The notes under the pieces: model-generated | Databases searched by the model: none | The model's input: the letters and a program-made list of their open reading frames with translations, nothing else | Told to the model about the DNA's origin: nothing | Shown here: positions 1 to 7,824 of the stretch, piece after piece | Layout of the letters: each line of letters opens with the position of its first letter | Position numbering within the stretch: position 1 is the stretch's first letter | Origin: Sulfitobacter sp. | GTDB taxonomy: Bacteria > Pseudomonadota > Alphaproteobacteria > Rhodobacterales > Rhodobacteraceae | Length of the DNA: 25,921 nucleotides | Assembly: GCA_024636405.1 (NCBI GenBank) | Contig: JAGXHC010000268.1 | Coordinates: forward strand, 1-25,921 | Direction: 5' to 3' | Made by a program: the position numbers and the translations under genes

Positions 1-1286
1 GTCACCGTCGCGGCAGCCTGCTCCGCAGCACGGTCCTGTGGCGCATCCACATGCGGCAACCACAGCGTCATGCGTGTGCCGGTGCCGATTTCGCTGTCGA
101 TTGTAATGTGCCCTCCGGACTGGGACACAAAACCATAGATCATCGCCAAACCCAGCCCGGTGCCCTCGCCTGCGGCCTTTGTCGTGAAGAACGGCTCAAA
201 TATGTTGTGGGCCAGATCGGCCTTGATGCCGGTGCCGGTGTCCGTGACATGGATCGCCACAAAGTCGCCCTGCGGCACGTGCCCAAATGTCCGGCCCGTC
301 CTGCCCGACTCTGGGATCTGCACCATTTCCGCCCCGATCGTCAGAGTTCCGGCGGGGATACGGCTTTCGGGGTCACGCATGGCATCACGGCCATTCACCG
401 CGAGATTAAGCAACGCATTTTCGAACTGGCCGCTGTCGATAAGCACATTCAGGTCGGTGGTGTCCTCACCTGCTGGCGGCAGATCAAGAACCAACAATAC
501 TTCCTGGCTCAGCGTGCCAAGCAGGCTTTCGTTTGCGGTCCTCACCAGCCGCGCAACATTGCACACGCGGGGCGCCAGCAATTGCTGTCCGCCGAATGCC
601 AACAGCTGACTGACAAGCTTCGCACCCCTCTCGACGCCCTGCATTGCGCCTGCGATGCGCGCGGCGCCGATATCAGTGGTGACGTGCTTTGTCAGCAGTT
701 GCAGATTGCCGCCTATCACCTGCAGCAGATTGTTGAAATCATGCGAAATACCCGCGCTGATATTGCCGATCGCTTCCATGCGCTGTGCCCGCACCAGGGC
801 GCGTTCTGCAATCATGCGGTCTGCCACTGCCTTATCCACGCGCTTTTCCAGTGCCTCATTGGCGCCGCGCAGGTCGTTGCGCGCTGCCAGAAGCTCTTTC
901 TCATAGCGCCGCCGGTCCGTTGCATTGAAAACCGAGATCAAGATCATACGGACATCGCCGTGCGCGTCACGCTGTGTGCGGGCATTGACCAGAACCGGCA
1001 GCGGCGCACCATCGGACGCGACAAAATTCAGCGCGACCTCATTCAAGGCCTGCTGAAGTTGCAGGATCGGCATGAAATGCGTGCCCAGATAGATACGTCC
1101 CGCGATATCCAGAATGTCGCTGATCGCGCGCCCGTACAGCGCGTCATGATCATGCCCTGTCCACCCCAGAAAGGTCTTGTTGACCTGCGTTATCCGCCAG
1201 TCGGGCGACAGACAGATATAGCCGCAGGGCGCGTCTTCAAACAAGGTTTGAAAGTCGCCAAGAGCTGGGGGCAAAAGATCTTTCAA
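1..1286 (-). CDS. PAS-domain sensor histidine kinase, RsbP-like PAS (3' end outside window)
   Basis: Likely a cytosolic sensor kinase of a two-component pathway. Residue numbers are from a TTG at 1286-1284. A PAS domain spans about 11-125 (EDAPCGYICLSPDW near its start, GTHFMPILQL and LPVLVNA later) and is followed by a charged, probably coiled-coil linker (125-165). The H-box SAGISHDFNNLLQV carries the phosphoacceptor His about 182. The ATPase domain shows an N box (NLAVNGRDAM), DTGTGI, FEPFFTTK and GTGLGLAMIYGF. No transmembrane segment is seen. The frame is open through base 1, after the ATPase domain, where hybrid kinases of this type usually carry a receiver domain, but that part is not visible. 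No ATG or GTG is in frame near the start; TTG 1286 lies 7 bases after the hydrolase stop, so the two genes are probably cotranscribed. The PAS resembles Bacillus RsbP from memory; the kinase core is like NtrB/CckA/FixL-type enzymes. The start is uncertain. Confidence 0.85.
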   Translation of the reverse strand, partial: MKDLLPPALGDFQTLFEDAPCGYICLSPDWRITQVNKTFLGWTGHDHDALYGRAISDILDIAGRIYLGTHFMPILQLQQALNEVALNFVASDGAPLPVLVNARTQRDAHGDVRMILISVFNATDRRRYEKELLAARNDLRGANEALEKRVDKAVADRMIAERALVRAQRMEAIGNISAGISHDFNNLLQVIGGNLQLLTKHVTTDIGAARIAGAMQGVERGAKLVSQLLAFGGQQLLAPRVCNVARLVRTANESLLGTLSQEVLLVLDLPPAGEDTTDLNVLIDSGQFENALLNLAVNGRDAMRDPESRIPAGTLTIGAEMVQIPESGRTGRTFGHVPQGDFVAIHVTDTGTGIKADLAHNIFEPFFTTKAAGEGTGLGLAMIYGFVSQSGGHITIDSEIGTGTRMTLWLPHVDAPQDRAAEQAAATV

Positions 1287-1293
1287 GCGGCTG

Positions 1294-2091
1294 TCAAATG
1301 AATGCGCGGATTGCGGCTGTCGTTTCTGCGGGCGCGGACAGATTGGGACAATGCCCTGTCGCTTCGAGATGCACCAGGGTGCTGTTTGGCACATGGTCCC
1401 TGATGTAGGCACCCACTTCAAGCGGTGCGATGACATCGTTTGAGCATTGCAGGATCAATGTCGGCACCTTGATCTTTGCCAGATCGGCACGGTTGTCCGA
1501 CAGAAACGTAACACGGGCGAACTTTTTGGCAATTTCAGGGTCTGCCCGGCAAAAACTTTCGGTCAGTTCCGCACCAAGCTCGGGACGGTCGGGGTTGGCC
1601 ATGATCACCGGGGCCATCGCCTCGGACCAGCCCAGATGGTTGGTGTCCAGAAAGTTCAGCAATTCGTGTACTTCCGTATCGCTGAAACCGCCGACATAAC
1701 CGGGCTCATTTATGTAGCGTGGCGAGGGCGCGACCATGACCAGCTTGCCAAAGCGTCCCGGCGCCTGTTCCATTGCCAGCGTCGCGCTCATTGAAGAAAC
1801 CGAATGCCCGACAAGAATGGCATCGCGTAGATCAAGCGCCTCGGCGATCTCGACCACATCAGCGGCGAACCCGGCAAGCGTCGCGTATTTTGCCGGATCA
1901 TAGGTTGATGCATCGGTTTTACCCATGCCGATATAGTCGAATGTGACAACGCGAAACCGGTCCTCAAAGGCGGGGGCAACAAAACGCCACATGGATTGAT
2001 CACATCCGAATCCATGCGCGAACATTATGGTACGGTCCCCGTTCCCGCTGACCTTGACGTTGTGACGTTCCTGAACAGAAGTAGGTTCCAA
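1294..2091 (-). CDS. RsbQ-like alpha/beta hydrolase
   Basis: Alpha/beta hydrolase of 265 aa, cytosolic (no signal peptide). The oxyanion/HG motif AHGFGCDQSMW lies near residue 26. The nucleophile elbow is GHSVSS (Ser about 97), the acid lies in CSNDVIAP and the catalytic His in ATGHCPNLS. These segments, plus FDYIGMGKTD, DNRADL and FCRADPEIAKKFA, closely follow Bacillus subtilis RsbQ as I remember it. RsbQ activates the PAS-PP2C phosphatase RsbP and is a relative of the plant receptors KAI2 and D14. The start is TTG at 2091: a GGAG lies seven bases before it, the N-terminus length matches RsbQ, and no nearer ATG fits. The stop is 7 bases from the proposed kinase start, so the pair forms an operon. 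Its natural ligand is not known. An ordinary carboxylesterase is the alternative, but context favours a signalling role. Confidence 0.88.
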   Translation of the reverse strand: MEPTSVQERHNVKVSGNGDRTIMFAHGFGCDQSMWRFVAPAFEDRFRVVTFDYIGMGKTDASTYDPAKYATLAGFAADVVEIAEALDLRDAILVGHSVSSMSATLAMEQAPGRFGKLVMVAPSPRYINEPGYVGGFSDTEVHELLNFLDTNHLGWSEAMAPVIMANPDRPELGAELTESFCRADPEIAKKFARVTFLSDNRADLAKIKVPTLILQCSNDVIAPLEVGAYIRDHVPNSTLVHLEATGHCPNLSAPAETTAAIRAFI

Positions 2092-2187
2092 AATGCTGCT
2101 CCAAATTTGCTACGCAATCATAGGGAACCGCGTCAAAGTGGTCAATCCGGCTATGAGATCGCCAGACATCCGAACGATTGCCCGATA

Positions 2188-2217
2188 TTGCCCCATGTCC
2201 GAGCTTAATTGTATTGC
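2188..2217 (+). promoter_or_regulatory. Possible promoter for holB
   Basis: TTGCCC at 2188-2193 and TATTGC at 2212-2217 are separated by 18 bases, in the 193-base gap between the divergent hydrolase and holB genes. Both hexamers are weak matches. No operator or terminator stands out elsewhere in this gap. Confidence 0.25.
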
Positions 2218-2284
2218 CAAAATCCTTCCCGTGGCGGTGCGCACGGCCCCTTCCTTCCGGCGCCATCCATGCTAAACGAACCCC

Positions 2285-3400
2285 ATGACCGAAGACGTCG
2301 CTTTCCCTGATCGCCTGCCCGGCGCGCCCCATCCCCGCGATACCGCTGCCCTGATCGGGCAGGACGCGGCGCAGGCTGCGTTTCTGGACGCTTTCAACAG
2401 CGGCAAACTGCACCATGCGTGGTTGCTGACCGGCCCGCGCGGGGTTGGCAAGGCAACGCTTGCGTGGCGCATCGCACGCTTTTTGCTGGCCACACCCGAT
2501 CCCGAAAGCGGCGGCATGTTCGCGGCCTCTGCGCCCGACACGCTGGACATCCCTGCCGACCATCCGGTTGCGCGGCGCATTACATCGGGCGGCGAAGGGG
2601 CGCTGAAATCCATAACGCGCAGCGTGGATGAAAAGACAAAGCGACTGCGAAAGCAGATCGTCGTGGATGATATCCGCGCGTTGAACGGCTTTTTCCAGAT
2701 GTCCGCCGCGGACGGCGGGCGGCGCGTTGTCATCGTGGATGACGCGGACGAAATGAACCCAAACGCTGCCAATGCTTTGCTGAAAATGCTGGAAGAACCA
2801 CCCGCCCGCGCGACGATCCTGTTGATCAGCCACCGGCCCTCTGGCCTGCTGCCCACCATCCGGTCGCGGTGCCGTACGCTGCGGTTGGGCACGCTTTCGC
2901 CGGGTGAGATGGCGCAGGCCATTGCAGCCTCCGGCGTTGATATGGCCGATGATCCCGCTGCATTGGCGGCCCTGTCCGGCGGATCAGTCGGCGGCGCACT
3001 GCGCCTGTCGCTGATGGGTGGGGTGCAGATTTATGCCGAACTGGCCGCATTGATGGAAGGGCTGCCGCGCATGGACCGCGCCCGCGCCATCAAGCTGGCC
3101 GAAGCAGCCGCCACCCGAGGTGCTGAACAGAAACTTGCGCTGCTTTTCAGTCTTGTCGACATCATGTTGGCGCGTCTGGCGCGCACCGGCGCCTTGGGAA
3201 TGCCGCCCGAGACCGAGGCCGTGAGGGGCGAAGCAGGGCTGCTCAGCCGTCTGTCGCCGACCCCGGCACAAGGCCGCACATGGGCCGAGGCCGCACAGCA
3301 GATTTCGGCACGCGCGCAACACGGTCTGGCCGTCAACCTTGACCCTGCCGCGCTGGTCCTAGATACCCTGCTGAAGATGGGCCGGACTGCGCCCCGCTGA
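2285..3400 (+). CDS. holB: DNA polymerase III subunit delta'
   Basis: Clamp-loader subunit delta' (371 aa), part of the complex that loads the beta sliding clamp during replication. The N-terminal AAA+ domain begins with LIGQDAAQAAFLDAF and HHAWLLTGPRGVGKAT (Walker A about 50-57). The Walker B-like VIVDDADEMN is followed by ANALLKMLEEPP and the sensor/arginine-finger region LLISHRP...IRSRCRTL, the SRC motif typical of delta' and gamma/tau. The zinc-finger cysteines present in E. coli delta' between Walker A and B are absent here; the only obvious Cys is in SRC. The gene heads a plus-strand run: tatD begins 18 bases after its stop and the metallo-hydrolase overlaps tatD. The start ATG has only a weak ribosome-binding site. 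A tmk gene often precedes holB in related bacteria and is not present here. Confidence 0.93.
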   Translation: MTEDVAFPDRLPGAPHPRDTAALIGQDAAQAAFLDAFNSGKLHHAWLLTGPRGVGKATLAWRIARFLLATPDPESGGMFAASAPDTLDIPADHPVARRITSGGEGALKSITRSVDEKTKRLRKQIVVDDIRALNGFFQMSAADGGRRVVIVDDADEMNPNAANALLKMLEEPPARATILLISHRPSGLLPTIRSRCRTLRLGTLSPGEMAQAIAASGVDMADDPAALAALSGGSVGGALRLSLMGGVQIYAELAALMEGLPRMDRARAIKLAEAAATRGAEQKLALLFSLVDIMLARLARTGALGMPPETEAVRGEAGLLSRLSPTPAQGRTWAEAAQQISARAQHGLAVNLDPAALVLDTLLKMGRTAPR

Positions 3401-3418
3401 TCATAAAACCGGACAGCC

Positions 3419-4225
3419 ATGACCGACACGCCCCAGATTACAGACAGCCATTGCCACCTTGATTTCCCCGACTTCGACGGGGAATTGAGCGATATACTGG
3501 CCCGCAGCACTGCGGCCGGCGTGACGCGCATGGTCACGATCTGCACAAAGTTGAAAAATGAACCCGCTGTGCGCGCATTGGCCGACGCCCACGACCCGGT
3601 CTTTTATGCCGCTGGCACCCATCCGATGTCCGCCGCATCAGAGCCGCTGACCAGCACCGACGCGCTGATTGCGCTGACCGCGCATCCCAAGATGGTCGGG
3701 ATCGGCGAAACCGGGCTTGATTACCATTATACCGCCGACAGCGCAGACGTGCAGCAGACCTCCTTGCGCATCCACATCGACGCCGCACGCCAGACCGGTC
3801 TGCCGCTTATCATTCACGCCCGCGACGCTGATGACGATATGGCCCGCATCCTGTCACAAGAACACGCACTGGGCGCGTTCAACTGCGTCATGCACTGCTT
3901 TTCATCCTCGGCCACGCTTGCGCGGGCGGCGCTGGATCTGGGGTTTTACCTTTCGATGTCGGGCATCACCGCCTTTCCCAAATCACAAGAACTGCGCGAT
4001 ATCTTTGCTGCCGCGCCGCTGGACCGTATTCTGGTGGAAACCGATGCGCCTTATCTTGCCCCACCGCCACAACGGGGCCGCCGCAATGAACCTGCCTTCA
4101 CGGCCCATACCGCGCGCCGTGCCGCTGAGACGTTTGGCCTCGGCTATCCCGAATTTGCAGCACAAACCCAGGCAAATTTTGACCGCCTCTTTGCCAAGGC
4201 CGCCGCTTGGACAAAGGCTGATTGA
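3419..4225 (+). CDS. TatD-family metal-dependent hydrolase (nuclease)
   Basis: TIM-barrel metal-dependent hydrolase of 268 aa, cytosolic. Family members act as 3'-5' exonucleases or DNases. Metal ligands are visible in order: TDSHCHLDF (His11, His13), GIGETGLDYHY (Glu about 98), IIHARDA, MHCFSSS, and ILVETDAPYLAPPPQRGRRNEP near the C-terminus. The length matches the usual 255-270 aa. It lies 18 bases after holB, and its TGA shares one base with the ATG of the next gene, so the two are probably translationally coupled. holB-tatD-metallohydrolase is a common alphaproteobacterial order. Whether it is the orthologue of E. coli TatD or of the paralogue YcfH cannot be settled by eye; the position beside holB favours the YcfH type. 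Confidence 0.92.
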   Translation: MTDTPQITDSHCHLDFPDFDGELSDILARSTAAGVTRMVTICTKLKNEPAVRALADAHDPVFYAAGTHPMSAASEPLTSTDALIALTAHPKMVGIGETGLDYHYTADSADVQQTSLRIHIDAARQTGLPLIIHARDADDDMARILSQEHALGAFNCVMHCFSSSATLARAALDLGFYLSMSGITAFPKSQELRDIFAAAPLDRILVETDAPYLAPPPQRGRRNEPAFTAHTARRAAETFGLGYPEFAAQTQANFDRLFAKAAAWTKAD

Positions 4226-5025
4226 TGGCTGAAATGCGGATTACCATCCTTGGCTGCGGATCGTCCGGTGGGGTGCCCCGTCTGGGCGGTCACTGGGGGG
4301 CCTGCGACCCGGCAGAGCCCAAAAACAACCGCCGCCGCTGTTCCCTTCTGGTGGAGCGGGTGACCGAAACGGGCACCACTTCGGTATTGATCGACACATC
4401 GCCCGACATGCGTGCGCAGTTGCTGGATGCGGGTGTGGGACGCTTGGATGCGGTGATCTTTACACATTCCCATGCGGATCATGTGCATGGCCTTGATGAT
4501 CTGCGGATGATCGTGATCAACATGCGTGCGCGGCTGCCGGTCTGGGCCGACCTGCCCACAAAAGCTGCGCTGCTGGAGCGGTTTGCCTATGCCTTCGTGC
4601 GTCCCGAGGGGTCAAGTTATCCGCCGATACTGGACATGAACGACATCGACGGTGAGGTCTGTATTGATGGCGCCGGCGGTATGTTGCGGTTTGCCCCGTT
4701 TCTGGTGCCGCATGGCGGTATGGACGCGCTTGGCTTTCGTATAGAAGGGGTGGCCTATCTGCCCGATGTCTCCGCCATGACCGATGAGGCTTGGCATGCG
4801 GTGGACGGGCTGCGCTGCTGGATCGTGGACGCGCTGCGCCGCGAGCCGCATCCAACCCACAGCCATCTGGCCCAGACGCTTGACTGGATTGACCGCGCTG
4901 CACCCCGCACGGCAGTCCTGACCAATATGCACAACGATCTGGATTACCGCACGCTGTGCCATGAAACCGCGGACCACATCCAACCCGCCTTTGACGGCAT
5001 GACCCTCACCTTCCCGCTGGACTGA
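4225..5025 (+). CDS. MBL-fold metallo-hydrolase, PhnP-like
   Basis: Metallo-beta-lactamase-fold hydrolase of 266 aa. The N-terminus ITILGCGSSGGVPRLGG and the metal motif FTHSHADHVHGLDDLR (His81, His83, Asp85, His86) identify the PhnP/cyclic-phosphodiesterase branch. Further ligands are likely in LVPHGGMDALGF, YLPDVSAM and NMHNDLDY. PhnP hydrolyses phosphoribosyl 1,2-cyclic phosphate, but no phn genes are nearby, so the substrate here is unknown. The start is ATG 4225, which shares its A with the tatD TGA; a TTG three bases earlier is possible but less likely. It is probably cotranscribed with holB and tatD. Confidence 0.9.
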   Translation: MAEMRITILGCGSSGGVPRLGGHWGACDPAEPKNNRRRCSLLVERVTETGTTSVLIDTSPDMRAQLLDAGVGRLDAVIFTHSHADHVHGLDDLRMIVINMRARLPVWADLPTKAALLERFAYAFVRPEGSSYPPILDMNDIDGEVCIDGAGGMLRFAPFLVPHGGMDALGFRIEGVAYLPDVSAMTDEAWHAVDGLRCWIVDALRREPHPTHSHLAQTLDWIDRAAPRTAVLTNMHNDLDYRTLCHETADHIQPAFDGMTLTFPLD

Positions 5026-5055
5026 CGCCCACCGGCCAGCCGCGAAAGTTTGGCG

Positions 5056-5985
5056 ATGCAAATCCTTCTTGATGTCATCCTGCCGGTCTTTTTGGTGATC
5101 GGCTTTGGCTATGTCGCCGTCTGGCGGGGGTTGTTTCCGGTCTCGGGGATCGACGGGGTGATGAAGTTCACCCAAAGCTTTGCGATCCCTTGCCTGCTGT
5201 TTCAGGCGATTTCCAAACTGGACCTGTCCACCACCTTCGATCCAGGTCTGTTGCTCAGCTTTTACGCCGGGGCCGCTATCTGTTTTGCGCTTGGCATATT
5301 TGGTGCGCGCCTGTTCCTGCGCCGCGATTGGGAAGACAGCGTCGCCATCGGATTTTGCTGCTTGTTCTCCAATTCGGTCCTGCTGGGCCTGCCCATCACG
5401 GAACGTGCCTACGGGGCTGTCGGTCTGACCGGCACGGTCGCCATTGTCGCCTTCCACGCCACCTTTTGCTACGGGCTTGGCATCTCGGTGATGGAATTCG
5501 TGCGCAACCGCGGCCAAAGCGGCATCACGCTGCTGCGGATCGTGCTGGCGGCGATGTTTCGCAATGGTCTGGTGCTGGCGATCCTTGCGGGTTTCATCGT
5601 CAATCTCAGCGGGCTGTCCTTGCCTTCCGTGCTCGACGATGCGCTGACGCTGATTGCCCGCGCCGCACTGCCAGCGGCGCTGTTTGCACTGGGCGGCGTG
5701 CTGATCCAATACAAGCCCGAGGGCGACAAAGTGGCGATTGCCATGGTCTGTCTGATTGCCCTGATCGTGCATCCCGCGCTGGTCTGGAGCTTTGGCACCG
5801 CCTTGTCGGTGCCTACAGACGCGTTCAAGTCCGGGGTGCTGACAGCGGCGATGGCACCGGGCTTCAACGCCTATATATTTGCGAACATGTACGGACGCGC
5901 GCGCCGGGTGGCGGCGTCATCGGTTCTGATTGCCACAGTCAGTTCGATTTTCACGGTCTGGTTCTGGCTGACTGTTCTGGGGTGA
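5056..5985 (+). CDS. AEC (auxin efflux carrier)-family permease
   Basis: Inner-membrane protein of 309 aa with about ten hydrophobic helices. The opening ILLDVILPVFLVIGFGYVAV and the conserved segments KFTQSFAIPCLLFQAI, LPITERAYG and APGFNAYIFANMYGR are typical of the AEC family, secondary carriers that include malate/malonate transporters. The substrate cannot be read from the sequence. The start is ATG 5056; a TTG two codons upstream is the alternative. It begins 30 bases after the metallo-hydrolase. It ends 6 bases from the stop of the convergent TRAP permease gene, with no terminator visible between them. Confidence 0.88.
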   Translation: MQILLDVILPVFLVIGFGYVAVWRGLFPVSGIDGVMKFTQSFAIPCLLFQAISKLDLSTTFDPGLLLSFYAGAAICFALGIFGARLFLRRDWEDSVAIGFCCLFSNSVLLGLPITERAYGAVGLTGTVAIVAFHATFCYGLGISVMEFVRNRGQSGITLLRIVLAAMFRNGLVLAILAGFIVNLSGLSLPSVLDDALTLIARAALPAALFALGGVLIQYKPEGDKVAIAMVCLIALIVHPALVWSFGTALSVPTDAFKSGVLTAAMAPGFNAYIFANMYGRARRVAASSVLIATVSSIFTVWFWLTVLG

Positions 5986-5991
5986 CGCAGG

Positions 5992-7308
5992 CTAGCGGGC
6001 CATCAGGCCGGGCAGCCAGGTGCCAATGGCGGGCATCCACACGATCAGTCCCAGCACGAACAGCTTGATCAGCAGAAATGGCGTCACCGCCGCGTAAATC
6101 TGGCGCATGCCAATCTGCGGTGGGGCGACGCCGCGCATTACAAACAATAGCAGGCCAAAGGGCGGCGTCAGCAACCCGATCTCCATTGTCAGCAGATACA
6201 CCACGCCCAGGACCAATTCATTGATCCCCATCGTATCGGCCAGCGGCACGAAGACTGGCACCGTGACCATCAACATCGACACCTGATCAATGAAACACCC
6301 CAGAAACAGCAGGATCGCGATCATCCCCAGCAGCACCATCAGCGGCGTCGGATCGACCGCGTTGATCGCACGGATCAAACCGCCCGTGGCACCCGAGAAC
6401 GACAACACCTGCGCAAAGGTCTGCGAGGCCGCGATGATGAACAGGATCATCACCGACAGCTTCAACGTCTCCATCAAGGCAGCACCCAGTTTCGCCCAGC
6501 TCAGCGCGCGGTATCCCGCACCGATGGCGACGGCCGTGATGCTGCCCAGTGCCGCACTTTCGGTGGGCGTGGCAATGCCCAGCAAAAGCGATCCGATGAC
6601 CACGGCAAAAAGCGTCGTCAGCGGCAACACATATTTGACGAACGGTGTCCACCGCTCGGTCAGGGTCATCTCTTCCAGCACTTCGGGCGGGGCCACGGAG
6701 GGATCCAGCAGGCTGCGTACAACCACATAAACCACAAACAGAACCGCCAGCATGAGGGCCGGGATCACCCCGGCAATCAGCAGACCGGAAATCGATATCC
6801 CCGCAAGCGAGCCGACCAGCACCGCCAGCGCCGAGGGCGGGATCAGCATGGCAATGGCCCCCGACGCCATGATCGGTCCCATCGCCATGCTGGGATGGTA
6901 GCCCCGCTTGAGCATCCCCGGCAACAGCGTGCTGCCCAGCATCGCGGTGTTGGCAATGGTGGACCCTGAAAGTGCGGCAAAAATCGTGCCACCAAAAATC
7001 GTGACCACTGACATCCGCCCCGGTATCCGCGTCACGACCCGCTCAATCGCGTCGATGGCCCGGTGGGCAACGCCGGTCTGGAACAGTATCTCCCCCATGA
7101 GGATAAACAGCGGGATCGGAGCGAGTTGGAAATTCGCCACCGATTGCGTCGCGTTGCGCGCCAGTTGCACGATGCCGCGTTCTCCGCCAAGCACCATAAA
7201 GGCGCCCACCGTTGTCACCGCAATGAAAGCAAAGGCAACCGGCAGCCCGATCAGCAACAACACGGCCAATCCGCCCAGCATCAGCGTCAGCGTCAGAACC
7301 CAGTCCAT
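5992..7308 (-). CDS. TRAP transporter large permease, DctM-type
   Basis: Large membrane subunit (438 aa, about 12 helices) of a tripartite ATP-independent periplasmic transporter, which uses an ion gradient to import organic acids delivered by the binding protein. Diagnostic features are the N-terminal GLPVAFAFIAVTTVGAF, FILMGEILFQTGVA, LSGSTIANTAMLGS and the C-terminal MEIGLLTPPFGLLLFVM. The length is normal for DctM. The gene is last in the dctP-dctQ-dctM set, starting 3 bases after the dctQ stop (transcribed right to left). It is convergent with the AEC permease. The substrate is not predictable from this subunit. Confidence 0.94.
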   Translation of the reverse strand: MDWVLTLTLMLGGLAVLLLIGLPVAFAFIAVTTVGAFMVLGGERGIVQLARNATQSVANFQLAPIPLFILMGEILFQTGVAHRAIDAIERVVTRIPGRMSVVTIFGGTIFAALSGSTIANTAMLGSTLLPGMLKRGYHPSMAMGPIMASGAIAMLIPPSALAVLVGSLAGISISGLLIAGVIPALMLAVLFVVYVVVRSLLDPSVAPPEVLEEMTLTERWTPFVKYVLPLTTLFAVVIGSLLLGIATPTESAALGSITAVAIGAGYRALSWAKLGAALMETLKLSVMILFIIAASQTFAQVLSFSGATGGLIRAINAVDPTPLMVLLGMIAILLFLGCFIDQVSMLMVTVPVFVPLADTMGINELVLGVVYLLTMEIGLLTPPFGLLLFVMRGVAPPQIGMRQIYAAVTPFLLIKLFVLGLIVWMPAIGTWLPGLMAR

Positions 7309-7311
7309 GCG

Positions 7312-7803
7312 CTAAAGCCCGCTGATCTGGCTGTCGACGGGTGGATCGACCAACCGCCGCAGGAAAATCACCAGACACAGCGCCATGCTGAGCGGAACAA
7401 AGATAAGCATCCACCACTCCGGGATCACAAAAGATGTTCGTATCATCGAAACCCGCGAAGCGGAGGCCAGAGCCGCCTGCAACCCGTACCATCCCAAACA
7501 CGCAGACGCCGCAGCACCGATCAGATTGGCAATGCGGCCCAGCATCCGCCCTGCCCTGTCGCCGACACTGGCCGAAATCAGGTCCACCTTTACATGCCCG
7601 TCGCGCGACAACACCCAAGGGGCGGCACAAAAGGTCGCGATCATCAGCGCATATTGGATCGCGTCCAGCGCGCCATAGATCACCGGCAGCTCAAGGTTGC
7701 GCAGTACCACATTGATCGCGATCACCACCGCGATCCCCCCCAGAATCCCCGCCGACATTACGGCGAGGATCCAAAGGAAACGGTCAAAGAGTGTCCAGAA
7801 CAT
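7312..7803 (-). CDS. TRAP transporter small permease, DctQ-type
   Basis: Small membrane subunit (163 aa) with about four hydrophobic helices, the size and layout of DctQ proteins. The first helix is near WILAVMSAGILGGIAVV and the last near LIFVPLSMALCLVIFLRRL. The segment RDGHVKVDLI matches the family's short conserved motif (G-H-V-x-V-D). It forms a membrane complex with the DctM-type subunit, whose start codon lies 3 bases downstream. The binding-protein gene is 21 bases upstream in the direction of transcription. The N-terminal helix begins almost at the first residue. Confidence 0.9.
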   Translation of the reverse strand: MFWTLFDRFLWILAVMSAGILGGIAVVIAINVVLRNLELPVIYGALDAIQYALMIATFCAAPWVLSRDGHVKVDLISASVGDRAGRMLGRIANLIGAAASACLGWYGLQAALASASRVSMIRTSFVIPEWWMLIFVPLSMALCLVIFLRRLVDPPVDSQISGL

Positions 7804-7824
7804 CGGCCAGCCCGCGTTACGCGA

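Noticed and set aside
51..1301. Plus-strand open frame of 416 codons
   Set aside because: It is the mirror of the minus-strand PAS histidine kinase, which has clear domain motifs; the plus-strand product has no recognisable domain and is Cys/His/Gln-rich as antisense frames in GC-rich DNA are.
4612..5772. Minus-strand open frame of 386 codons
   Set aside because: Antisense to the metallo-hydrolase and AEC permease; Gln/Asp/Arg-rich product without motifs.
5985..5992. Shared terminator between the convergent AEC and TRAP permease genes
   Set aside because: Only 6 bases separate the stops, and no hairpin with a T-run was found in either coding end.
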